Origin: Candidatus Aminicenantota bacterium
GTDB lineage: Bacteria; Acidobacteriota; Aminicenantia; UBA2199
NCBI GenBank assembly: GCA_020355945.1
Contig: CP070627.1
Span: 4,124,653-4,133,932 of the forward strand
Length of the DNA stretch: 9,280 bases
Direction: 5' to 3'
Shown: positions 1 to 6,657 of the stretch, one piece after another
Numbering within the stretch: position 1 is the stretch's first letter
Layout: each line of letters opens with the position of its first letter
The notes under the pieces: generated by a model
Seen by the model: the letters and a program-made list of their open reading frames with translations, nothing else
Told to the model about the DNA's origin: nothing
Database searches by the model: none
Program-made: the position numbers and the translations under genes

Positions 1-667
1 GACCTGCCGCCTTTCTCCTTAAAAAACGTGCGGGATCTTTTTTCTCAATATACGGAAGAAACCAACCAACCCTTTAGCGAAGCAGCAGTCAAAAAGATTT
101 ATGAAGAAACCGAGGGCCAACCCTGGCTGGTCAACCGCCTGGGCACCATCCTCACTGTAGATGTTAAACCCGAAACAGTAGAACCCATTGACCAACAGGA
201 TGTTGAAAAAGCCATTGAAATCCTTCTGCTGGAAAGAAACCACCACTTCGACAACCTCTATGAGAAGGCCAAACTGTACAAAGAAACGTTTGTGGAAATC
301 GTATTCGATCATGCTGAGTACAATCCCGAGGACGAGGAGCAGACCTGGTTGGAGCAATATGGATTGATAAAGAATAAAGGCGGTCATGCGATTGTGGCCA
401 ATAACATCTATAGAGCCAGGTTTACTAATACATTTTTTAAAGAAGTGAATGCCTACGAAAATAAATCGTTACAATCTAACCCGTACGATTGAAGACGGGA
501 TTAACCAGCTTTCGGAGAAATACCTGGCATCGGAATCCGTGGAAGAGGGTTTCCTGGTGATTTTCGACATAAAGACGCACATCAGGGAAGAGTGTAAACC
601 GCAGCAGCACCAGGCAGGAGACAAAAAAGTGACCAGCTTCACCATCGGTATCAGGCGGCCTGATTAA
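1..667 (+). pseudogene. Broken copy of the AAA ATPase / PD-(D/E)XK nuclease gene (5' end outside the window)
   Basis: The reading frame is open from base 1 (DLPPFSLKNVRDLF...) and stops at 490-492, so the gene begins upstream of the window. It aligns without gaps to residues 226-378 of the intact copy at 1817-3433, with 17 differences in 153 residues. At 455-459 (ACGAA) the alignment jumps 275 bp: intact-copy bases 2951-3225 are absent. Because 275 is not a multiple of 3, the frame shifts and stops 33 bases later. The lost C-terminus continues in another frame from about 458 to 667 (KINRYNLTRTIEDGINQLS...), matching residues 470-538 with 8 differences and no stop. The deletion removes the nuclease Asp455 and Glu468 equivalents. 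If translated, the product would be the ATPase and winged-helix part without a nuclease. It is most simply a recent pseudogene, though an ATPase-only protein is not excluded. The codon at 28 is an internal GTG, not a start. Confidence 0.88.
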
Positions 668-707
668 TCTATTCTTATCTTCTTACCCGTCCCATTTTCC
701 CTTTCCC
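1..707 (+). repeat. Direct repeat, left copy (ATPase-nuclease 3' half plus 3' flank)
   Basis: Bases 1-459 match 2492-2950 with a constant offset of 2,491. Bases 460-707 match 3226-3473 with an offset of 2,766; the 275-bp difference is the deletion. Similarity does not end at the stop codon. The pyrimidine-rich 3' flank ending in CCCATTTTCCCTTTCCC is shared, and a weaker match continues to about 790. The left boundary of the repeat lies outside the window. Confidence 0.9.
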
Positions 708-872
708 ACGGCTGATTTAAAGAAAATTCACAGATATTTTATATCAGGAATGCGCAGCGGGATTTTTCGGGATTTTTTGCCTGTCACCTTCTTGTGTTCT
801 TGTTCTTTCTTTTCTTTGTCCTGGTTTGACAATTACTTTCTAATGAGTGGCTCCTTTCTTCTTTTCAGGGGG

Positions 873-901
873 TTGAAATAAATTCATATTTCATATAAAA
901 T
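873..901 (+). promoter_or_regulatory. Predicted sigma-70-type promoter of the TPR lipoprotein gene
   Basis: The -35 element TTGAAA (873-878) and the -10 element TAAAAT (896-901) each match the consensus in 5 of 6 positions and are separated by 17 bp. Transcription would start near 908, about 34 nt before the ATG at 942. The promoter is separate from the broken gene upstream, so the lipoprotein gene can be expressed on its own. This is a prediction from sequence only. Confidence 0.55.
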
Positions 902-941
902 TATCTTATGAGATTTAAAAAGTTAAAAACGGAGGACAATT

Positions 942-1547
942 ATGTCAATAAAAGCCCAATCTATATATGATTTTTTACCATCAAAAATATTGCTCTTAAC
1001 TATAATTCTTTTTTTAGCCTTCCAGGGATGTAAAGAAGTTGACACTTTGCATCATAGTTCAATTCAAGAAATTAATAGAGGAAACTATGAAAAAGCAATT
1101 GAATTATTGAAAAAAATCTTGACAATTGACAAGGAGAATCCTCTTTATCTTAATAATCTAGGTTGGACACTTTTTAGAAATGATAACTTTGATGAAGCAA
1201 GGGTTACTTTGGAAAAAGCAAAAGCAAAGTGCAACAGTAGAACTTTAATGAGTTTTATTGAAACAAATCTTTTTATGGTTTCGACTTTTCAAAAAGGTAT
1301 AGAACTAATACAAGAAGAAAATTATGATGAAGCTATGACAGAATTTAAAAAGGTTTCCTCAAAATACAATACCAAAGAACTTGAATTAAAATACCTGGCA
1401 CTTTGCTATGAAGGCATGGGAAAATATGATGAAGCGTATGAAAGATGGGAAAAAATAGTAGAAATGCATAAGGGTTCAGAGACCCCGAATAAATTCTGTC
1501 TTTTAGCTATAGAAAAACTAAAGAAAAAAAGCTCTGACACAAAATAA
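942..1547 (+). CDS. TPR-repeat lipoprotein (hypothetical)
   Basis: A 201-residue protein with a strong ribosome binding site, GGAGG at 931-935, six bases before the ATG. The N-terminus has a hydrophobic stretch (residues 15-27) ending in FQGC, with Cys30 the likely lipidated residue. The lipobox is loose (Phe at -3), as in several Gram-negative phyla. The rest is helical with tetratricopeptide-like units at about 41-70 (NRGNYEKAIELLKKIL), 72-100 (GWTLFRNDNFDEARVTLEKA), 119-147 (EENYDEAMTEFKKV) and 150-178 (CYEGMGKYDEAYERWEKI). TPRs bind other proteins, so a periplasmic scaffold or adaptor anchored in a membrane is the reasonable inference; the partner is unknown. Base composition is about one third GC in sampled lines, clearly lower than the flanking ATPase copies and the housekeeping genes, which suggests a separate origin. 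It stands alone between two direct repeats. The TPR and lipoprotein calls are firm; no specific function is recognised. Confidence 0.82.
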   Translation: MSIKAQSIYDFLPSKILLLTIILFLAFQGCKEVDTLHHSSIQEINRGNYEKAIELLKKILTIDKENPLYLNNLGWTLFRNDNFDEARVTLEKAKAKCNSRTLMSFIETNLFMVSTFQKGIELIQEENYDEAMTEFKKVSSKYNTKELELKYLALCYEGMGKYDEAYERWEKIVEMHKGSETPNKFCLLAIEKLKKKSSDTK

Positions 1548-1781
1548 CGGGACAATTTCTTCTTACATTCTTACAGCCTGGAGCAATCGGTGTGGTGAAT
1601 AGTGCCAGGTAAATTATTTCTCCTTTTGTTTGTAATTTTTAATTAATAATTTAAACGAATTTCAAGTCCCTGTCCACTCCCCTCAACTTCCCATCTTTAA
1701 TAATTCGCTTCCTTTTTGGTTCCGGCATGTCCGGGCTGTGGGCAGTTAGTTTATTTTCTTCCACGGCTTAACCTGAAACCC

Positions 1782-1810
1782 TTGACAAATCCGTATGATT
1801 GAAATAAGAT
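1782..1810 (+). promoter_or_regulatory. Predicted promoter abutting the start codon of the ATPase-nuclease gene
   Basis: A perfect -35 TTGACA (1782-1787), a 17-bp spacer and a -10 of TAAGAT (1805-1810) directly precede the ATG at 1817. The expected transcription start, about 7 bases after the -10, falls on or next to that ATG. There is no room for a ribosome binding site, so translation would be leaderless from 1817 or would begin at the in-frame ATG at 1847. The rest of the 1548-1816 gap shows only AT-rich sequence and a weak CCGG-CATGT-CCGG inverted repeat near 1722-1734. Confidence 0.5.
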
Positions 1811-1816
1811 AAAACC

Positions 1817-3433
1817 ATGACAGGAAAAAAAATAGAAGTCGATAAGATGGTATATAGAAAGCCGGTACGAATATTCGAGGATTCCGGTGCCGTAATCCCG
1901 AAAAAGGCTTATTATGTCCGTTTGGATGATGTTACCAATACCAAAAAGCAAGACCTTAAAACCATGGTAGACGAAAGCAGATACTTCTCCATGTTTGCCC
2001 CCAGGCAGAGCGGCAAAACAACATTCTTAGAGAGAATATGCCAGGAATTGCACGAAGACCCCACTTATATCGTAATATTTTTATGTTTCCAGAACCTTAG
2101 CGAGGTGAGTAAGCAAGAGTTTTACCGGGAAATCGAAAAAGAGCTTTATACTCAATTAAAAAACAGGCTAAGAGAGGTTGACTGCGAAAAATGCGATAAG
2201 ATCGAGCACTTTCTTGAAAACCACCGTTTAACAAATCATCTTTCCTTCATGGACCTGTTCGAGGAATTGAACCGGGTAATCGAATTTAAAAAGATTGTCA
2301 TTTTTATCGATGAATTTGACGGCATTCCTTTAGATGAATTGGAAAATTTCTTAACCACCTTAAGAAGATTGTACCAAAAATACAAAAGCAAAGAGCAAAA
2401 GGCCCTTTATTCAATCGGCTTGATTGGCATCAGGAATATAACCAAACTCATTGTCGGCGGAGTCTCTCCTTTTAATATTGCCGACCAGGTAGACCTGCCG
2501 CCTTTCTCCTTAAAAAACGTGCGGGATCTTTTTTCTCAATATACGGAAGAAACCAACCAACCCTTTAGCGAAGAAGCAGTCAAAAAGATTTATGAAGAAA
2601 CCGAGGGCCAACCCTGGCTGGTCAACCGCCTGGGCACTATCCTCACTGTGGACGTTAAGCCCGGAACAGTAGAACCGATCGACGAAAACGATGTGGAAAA
2701 TGCAATCCGGCTGCTTCTGAAAGAAAGAAACCACCATTTCGACAACCTCTATGAGAAAGCCAAACTATTCAAAGAAACGTTTGTGGAAATCATATTCGAT
2801 CATGCGGAGTACAATCCCGACGACGAGGAGCATACCTGGTTGGAACAATATGGCCTGATCAAGAATAAAGACGGTCAGGCGATTGTGGCCAATAACATCT
2901 ATAGAGCCAGGTTTACTAAAACGTTTTTTAAAGAAGTGAGAGTATACGAAGAGATACCCCTGCATGGATACGTTTTACCGGGGAACAGGCTCGATATGGA
3001 AAGAATTATCCTTAATTTCGAGCAATATATTGCCCGGATCGGGGTAAACGCATTTTATAAAGAGAATAAACCTTATGAAAAGACAGGCCAATTCCTTCTC
3101 ACAGCCTGGCTTTACCAATTTGTGAGAGGTGGAGCGGGAGAGCTTCGCTACGAAGTTCCCTCAGGGGTTGGAAGAATGGATATTATTTTAATTTATAAAG
3201 GAAAGAAATATATCATTGAAACGAAAATAAACCTTTATAATCTTACCCGTACGATTGAAGACGGGATTAACCAGCTTTCGGATAAATACCTGGCATCGGA
3301 ATCCGTAGAAGAGGGCTATTTGGTGATTTTCGACATAAAGACGCAAATCGGGGAAGAGTGTGAACCGCAGCAGCACCAGGCAGGAGACAAGAAAGTGACC
3401 AGCTTCACCATCGGTATCGGCCGGCCTGGTTAA
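1817..3433 (+). CDS. AAA-like ATPase with C-terminal PD-(D/E)XK nuclease domain (PDDEXK_9-like)
   Basis: A 538-residue protein. The N-terminal P-loop ATPase domain shows Walker A APRQSGKTT (residues 61-69) and Walker B VIFIDEFD (161-168, acidic pair Asp165-Glu166). A sensor-like strand GLIGIRN follows at 201-207, then a helical lid around 230-320. Residues about 338-372 (WLEQYGLIKN...IVANNIYRARF) resemble the winged-helix segment common after such ATPase domains. The C-terminus has GRMDIIL (452-458) and IIETKI (466-471), giving Asp455, Glu468 and Lys470 of a PD-(D/E)XK site, as in PDDEXK_9 domains. A nucleotide-driven nuclease or DNA-processing protein is expected. The family is abundant and poorly characterised, and a defence or mobile-element role would be inference only. 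The start is uncertain: 1817 lacks a ribosome binding site, and Met11 (1847) is an alternative that leaves the conserved region intact. The gene is monocistronic, convergent with the minus-strand genes downstream, and the intact paralogue of the broken gene at 1-667. Confidence 0.85.
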   Translation: MTGKKIEVDKMVYRKPVRIFEDSGAVIPKKAYYVRLDDVTNTKKQDLKTMVDESRYFSMFAPRQSGKTTFLERICQELHEDPTYIVIFLCFQNLSEVSKQEFYREIEKELYTQLKNRLREVDCEKCDKIEHFLENHRLTNHLSFMDLFEELNRVIEFKKIVIFIDEFDGIPLDELENFLTTLRRLYQKYKSKEQKALYSIGLIGIRNITKLIVGGVSPFNIADQVDLPPFSLKNVRDLFSQYTEETNQPFSEEAVKKIYEETEGQPWLVNRLGTILTVDVKPGTVEPIDENDVENAIRLLLKERNHHFDNLYEKAKLFKETFVEIIFDHAEYNPDDEEHTWLEQYGLIKNKDGQAIVANNIYRARFTKTFFKEVRVYEEIPLHGYVLPGNRLDMERIILNFEQYIARIGVNAFYKENKPYEKTGQFLLTAWLYQFVRGGAGELRYEVPSGVGRMDIILIYKGKKYIIETKINLYNLTRTIEDGINQLSDKYLASESVEEGYLVIFDIKTQIGEECEPQQHQAGDKKVTSFTIGIGRPG

Positions 3434-3473
3434 TCTCTTCTTCTCCTTTTACCCGTCCCATTTTCCCTTTCCC
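2492..3473 (+). repeat. Direct repeat, right copy (intact)
   Basis: This is the intact counterpart of the repeat at 1-707. It includes the 275 bp (2951-3225) missing on the left and carries ACGAA at both deletion borders (2946-2950 and 3221-3225). Shared 3' flank extends beyond the stop codon through CCCATTTTCCCTTTCCC ending at 3473. A weaker match, TTTTTTGCCTGGCACTT (3544-3560), corresponds to 773-789. The repeat may reach further upstream in the gene, since the left copy is cut by the window edge. Confidence 0.9.
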
Positions 3474-3610
3474 TCGACTGGTTTTAAAAAAATTTCCTTG
3501 TTTTTCGCGGCCCCAATAAAAATGCATTTTTGGTATTTTTCTATTTTTTGCCTGGCACTTTTTTTTCTACTTTCAATACTTCAAACTTTCACTAAACGCT
3601 AATCTGAATG

Positions 3611-3643
3611 AAAATGACAAAAGCTGGACTTTTTTGTCATTTT
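3611..3643. terminator. AT-rich inverted repeat between convergent genes, possible bidirectional terminator
   Basis: Arms AAAATGACAAAA (3611-3622) and TTTTGTCATTTT (3632-3643) are perfectly complementary over 12 bp around a 9-base loop. The right arm is followed by a second direct copy of TTTTGTCATT (3641-3650). It lies between the ATPase-nuclease gene (ends 3433) and the minus-strand remnant (ends 3659), where a shared terminator would be expected. The stem is AT-rich and thus weak for an intrinsic terminator. A protein-binding site built on TGACA/TGTCA half-sites is the alternative. Confidence 0.35.
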
Positions 3644-3658
3644 TGTCATTTCAGGTTT

Positions 3659-3907
3659 TTATCCAATGATTTCGCCGCCCCATAAATCCTGTAAAAATTT
3701 TCTCCAGGGAATCACCGTTATCCCCCTGTGAAGCCGCTTTGTCTTTTCATTGCAAACCATAAATGCCCGGCGGGGAGAATACTGTTCTGTAAAAGCAATT
3801 AGAGCATTAAAGTCCCTATTATCTACACGCGAAGTTCCTTTAACTTCGATGGCCACCTCACCCCTGCCCAGGATAAAATACCTGCCCCGATTTCTTTCCT
3901 TACTTAC
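3659..3907 (-). pseudogene. C-terminal remnant of a DUF4143-type (AAA_14) ATPase
   Basis: The minus-strand frame from 3907 to the stop at 3659-3661 encodes about 82 residues. From FILGRGEVAIEVKGTSRVDN through ITVIPWRKFLQDLWGGEIIG it resembles the last part of AAA_14/DUF4143 ATPases, which are normally about 400 residues long. The family's end motifs VEVKG-x-SRVDNRD and PW-x-x-FL-x-x-LW are present. Homology begins upstream of the only plausible start (GTG at 3856), and the frame closes with a TGA at 3908-3910 inside the peptidase gene. This is therefore a truncated remnant rather than a small gene. The acidic residue usually found just before the hydrophobic strand (D-F-I-L) is Tyr here (GRYFIL), while the E-V-K pair is kept. 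It starts exactly at the 3' end of the peptidase gene, so the missing N-terminal part was probably lost at a rearrangement junction. Family assignment is from remembered motifs. Confidence 0.7.
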
Positions 3908-5987
3908 TCATTAATAGTTTATAGAGAAATCCGTAATCCAGGGCTATCCCGTAAGCGATTTGTTGGTTATTGACAGCGCTGTTATGACCGCCCTGGGTAT
4001 GTTCATAGAAGTACACCTTATACCCCATGTCTTGCATTTTGGCCGCCATTTTCCTGGCATGTCCCGGATGAACGCGATCGTCATGGGTGGAAGTAGTAAA
4101 GAGCACTTTCGGGTATTTCACATTTTTTTTCAAATTGTGATAAGGCGAATAGGTTTTGATGTATTCCCACATATCAGGGTCATCAGGGTCGCCATATTCG
4201 GCGATCCAGCTTGCACCCGGAGGCAGCCTGGTGTATCGTTTCATATCCAGCAGCGGCCCCCAACACACCACGGCCTTAAAAAGATCAGGACGCATCGTGA
4301 ATACAACCCCCACCAGCAGACCACCGTTACTTCCTCCCATGATACTCAGTTTATCCGGTGATGTGATTTTTCTTTTGATGAGGTCTTGTGCGACAGCGAT
4401 GAAATCTTCATAGGCTTTATGGCGATTTTTTTTCAACGCTGCCTGATGCCATTTGGGGCCAAACTCACCACCGCCGCGAATATTGGCCAACACATAAACA
4501 CCACCTTTTTCTAACCAGCAGCAGCCCAGACTTGCAGAGTAATTAGGGGTAAAAGATACCTGGAATCCACCGTAACCGTAGAGTATAGTAGGGTTTTTCC
4601 CGTTAAACTTAATATCGTTTCTCATCACCATGAAATAAGCAATCTTAGTGCCATCCCTGGAGGTGGCTTCAAGCTGCCGGGTTTTGAAGGGCCTTGCCTC
4701 AAAAAAGTCAGGAAGGCTTTTGAGTTTTTCAATCTTGCCGGTACTGCCTGAAACCATATATAAGCTGCTGGGCGTCAGGAAATTCTCATAGATAATGAAA
4801 TAATCATCGCTTTTTTCATTGGTGCTAAACACCGATAGAGTGCCATTGTCAGCTATTTTAATTTGCTTCCGCTGCCATTTGCCGGTGTCTTGCCAGGTGA
4901 ATTGGTAAAGCTTGCTTACCACATTATCCAGTACCGTAATCAAAATCATGTTTTTCGTGGTGTTCACACTGGAAATAGAACAGCGCTCCCCGGGTGCCAT
5001 GAGAAGGTGAAATTCCTTTTTGCCAGCCATGACATCCTCCAGTTTGCCAATAATAACCGAATCCTGTTTGTATATTTTATTATCGATCTTCCAGTCGCCT
5101 CTCAACCGGATAAGGAGCTGTTTTTTAAAATACCCGATAATATCGGCATCCTCGGGGATATCAATTTTTTTCAATTTTCCATCCGCCAGGAGGTATTTAT
5201 CATGTTTAAAAAATGTTTTGGCGTCGGTCACCAGGTCGATATGGCCTTCATCGCTAAATAAACGGGAACCATATGCATAGACAGAGGTCTTTTTGGTCTC
5301 GAAAATAGTTTTTGCTTTGTTGAGTGGTGTTCCGCGTTTCCACAGTTTAACCATTCGCGGGTAACCGGAGGTGGTTAAAGTGTCCTGGCCAAAATCGCTG
5401 GCCACAAAGATGGTATTCATATCAAGCCAGGCCGCAGTGCTTTTGGCTTCAGGCAATTGGAAACCGTTTTTAACAAAGGATTTGTTAGGGATATCAAATT
5501 CCCGCACCACGATGGCGTCACCCCCACCCCTTGATAGGCTCAGCAGGGAGCGGTTATAGTCAGGGTAAAGAAAATTCATCTCTATAAATACCCAATTTTC
5601 CCCTTCCTCTTTGGCCAGTGCATCAATATCCAGGATGATTTCCCACCTGGGATTCTCTTTCCGATATTCCGCCAATGTGGTGCGACGATAGACCCCACGC
5701 AGGTGTTGGGTATCACGCCAAAAATTGTAAAGATAATTGCCTTTTTGGACTGCATAAGGGATGCGTTTATCGGAATTTAAAATCTCAAGGGCCTTTTCAT
5801 TGCATTCTTTAAATCCCGGTATTGATTCAAGTTCAGCAGCGGTTTTCTTATTTTGTTGTTCCACCCATTCCAGGGCTTTTTTCCCCTTTACTTCTTCAAG
5901 CCATAAAAAAGGGTCTTCCACAGCGGTTGATTGGCCCCTCATAAAGAAAATAAACAGACCTGCAATAATTATCAATGATTTTTTCAT
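3900..5987 (-). CDS. Secreted prolyl oligopeptidase family serine peptidase (S9A)
   Basis: A 695-residue protein with a perfect ribosome binding site (AAGGAGG, read on the minus strand from 6000 to 5994) six bases before the ATG. Residues 1-22 form a signal peptide (two Lys, hydrophobic core LIIIAGLFIFF), so it acts in the periplasm or outside the cell. The mature part starts with the family's DPFLWLEEVKGKKALEWVEQQN. A beta-propeller region (about 75-430) gates the active site and is followed by the alpha/beta-hydrolase domain. Catalytic residues are visible: Ser553 in GGSNGG, the Asp636-Asp637 pair in THDDRVHPGHA, and His668 in QGGHN. NIRGGGEFGPKWH (502-514) is another S9A signature. The length fits the family (about 680-720). 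It should cut short peptides, typically after proline, probably for peptide nutrition or turnover; the exact specificity cannot be read from sequence. It is divergent from ribH, and I found no convincing promoter within 6001-6080 on its strand. Confidence 0.93.
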   Translation of the reverse strand: MKKSLIIIAGLFIFFMRGQSTAVEDPFLWLEEVKGKKALEWVEQQNKKTAAELESIPGFKECNEKALEILNSDKRIPYAVQKGNYLYNFWRDTQHLRGVYRRTTLAEYRKENPRWEIILDIDALAKEEGENWVFIEMNFLYPDYNRSLLSLSRGGGDAIVVREFDIPNKSFVKNGFQLPEAKSTAAWLDMNTIFVASDFGQDTLTTSGYPRMVKLWKRGTPLNKAKTIFETKKTSVYAYGSRLFSDEGHIDLVTDAKTFFKHDKYLLADGKLKKIDIPEDADIIGYFKKQLLIRLRGDWKIDNKIYKQDSVIIGKLEDVMAGKKEFHLLMAPGERCSISSVNTTKNMILITVLDNVVSKLYQFTWQDTGKWQRKQIKIADNGTLSVFSTNEKSDDYFIIYENFLTPSSLYMVSGSTGKIEKLKSLPDFFEARPFKTRQLEATSRDGTKIAYFMVMRNDIKFNGKNPTILYGYGGFQVSFTPNYSASLGCCWLEKGGVYVLANIRGGGEFGPKWHQAALKKNRHKAYEDFIAVAQDLIKRKITSPDKLSIMGGSNGGLLVGVVFTMRPDLFKAVVCWGPLLDMKRYTRLPPGASWIAEYGDPDDPDMWEYIKTYSPYHNLKKNVKYPKVLFTTSTHDDRVHPGHARKMAAKMQDMGYKVYFYEHTQGGHNSAVNNQQIAYGIALDYGFLYKLLMSK

Positions 5988-6068
5988 TCGTTTCCTCCTT
6001 AGCTATATTACATTGAACTCCTCCTCTCTAATTCAGCAATTATTATGCCAACTTAAAGAAGGAAAATT

Positions 6069-6111
6069 GTCCTATATTTAGGACAGGGACAGGGACATGC
6101 TCCCTTCCCTG
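6069..6111. repeat. Two overlapping hairpins between the divergent peptidase and ribH genes
   Basis: The first hairpin pairs GTCCTA (6069-6074) with TAGGAC (6079-6084) around a 4-base loop. The second pairs CAGGGACAGGGA (6084-6095) with TCCCTTCCCTG (6101-6111) around CATGC, with one bulged base. They share base 6084, so they can stack but not both be complete. Both lie upstream of the predicted ribH promoter, so they are not part of the ribH leader. The left arm holds a tandem repeat GGACAGGGACAGGGAC, the style of REP-like elements seen between genes in many genomes. Function is unknown: a terminator for upstream read-through, or a palindromic repeat unit. Confidence 0.6.
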
Positions 6112-6120
6112 GTCTCCCTC

Positions 6121-6149
6121 TTGACATATCAGGCATTTTAGGGTATGTT
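6121..6149 (+). promoter_or_regulatory. Predicted promoter of the ribH-nusB-lysS cluster
   Basis: A perfect -35 TTGACA (6121-6126), a 17-bp spacer and a -10 TATGTT (6144-6149, 4 of 6) predict a transcription start near 6156. That gives a leader of only about 22 nt before the ATG at 6178. This is too short for an FMN riboswitch, so this riboflavin gene is not under the usual RFN control here. Confidence 0.6.
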
Positions 6150-6177
6150 TATTGCTCTAATACTTTGGAGAAAAATA

Positions 6178-6645
6178 ATGAAAGAATATTCAGGTCAATT
6201 AATCGCTAAAGGCTTTAAATTTGCCATTGTGGTCTCCAGGTTTAACGAGTTCATTACCGGACGGTTACTGGAGGGAGCCATCGATGCCATTGTACGAAGT
6301 GATGGTAAAGAAGATGACATCGATGTGATAAGGGTACCCGGATCATTTGAAATTCCCCTGGTGGCGAAACGAGCGGCGTTGTCCAAAAAATACGATGCCA
6401 TTATCTGCCTGGGCGCTGTGATCCGCGGCGAAACCCCACATTTCGACTATATAGCCAGCGAAGTCACTAAAGGAATCGCCCTGCTGAACCTGGAATTTAC
6501 CATGCCTATTACCTATGGGGTGATTACCGCTGATAATACGGAACAAGCCATTGAACGGGCAGGGAATAAAATGGGGAATAAAGGTTTCGAGGCTGCCCGG
6601 TCAGCTGTTGAACTGCTGAACCTCTTTAAAGTTACAAAAATATAA
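6178..6645 (+). CDS. ribH: 6,7-dimethyl-8-ribityllumazine synthase (riboflavin synthase beta subunit)
   Basis: This enzyme condenses 5-amino-6-ribitylamino-uracil with 3,4-dihydroxy-2-butanone 4-phosphate, the penultimate step of riboflavin synthesis, in the cytoplasm. From the ATG at 6178 the protein has 155 residues, the usual size (E. coli 156). Family signatures are all present: VVSRFNE (18-24) for substrate stacking, VPGSFEIP (53-60), [14 protein letters not shown] (79-92) with catalytic His88, and [16 protein letters not shown] (114-129). The start at 6178 has GGAG seven bases upstream. An in-frame ATG at 6145 would add 11 residues but overlaps the predicted -10 element and has no ribosome binding site, so I reject it. 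It is followed after 12 nt by nusB, a very common pairing in bacteria. No other riboflavin genes are in the window. Confidence 0.97.
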   Translation: MKEYSGQLIAKGFKFAIVVSRFNEFITGRLLEGAIDAIVRSDGKEDDIDVIRVPGSFEIPLVAKRAALSKKYDAIICLGAVIRGETPHFDYIASEVTKGIALLNLEFTMPITYGVITADNTEQAIERAGNKMGNKGFEAARSAVELLNLFKVTKI

Positions 6646-6657
6646 ATGTAACCTTCA

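Noticed and set aside
826..846. TTGACA followed by TAATGA as a promoter before the TPR gene
   Set aside because: The spacing is only 9 bp and nothing resembling a -10 lies at 16-18 bp; the pair at 873-901 fits far better.
1..3433. A mobile element carried by the two direct repeats (composite transposon)
   Set aside because: The repeated gene is an ATPase-nuclease without transposase motifs, and no terminal inverted repeats or target duplications are visible at the boundaries available.
1817..3433. A named anti-phage defence system
   Set aside because: The gene has no recognisable partner genes of any known defence system beside it; an ATPase-nuclease fold alone is not enough.
3659..3856. 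A genuine small 65-residue gene starting with GTG at 3856
   Set aside because: Family similarity continues upstream of the GTG in the same frame, so the short frame is better explained as the tail of a truncated ATPase.
3960..5559. Several plus-strand open frames of 62-133 codons inside the peptidase gene
   Set aside because: They lie antisense to a gene with complete S9A motifs, lack ribosome binding sites and show low-complexity or unnatural composition; they are frame shadows.
6001..6177. FMN riboswitch upstream of ribH
   Set aside because: The region has a promoter ending 28 bases before the start codon and none of the conserved RFN-element helices; the leader is too short.
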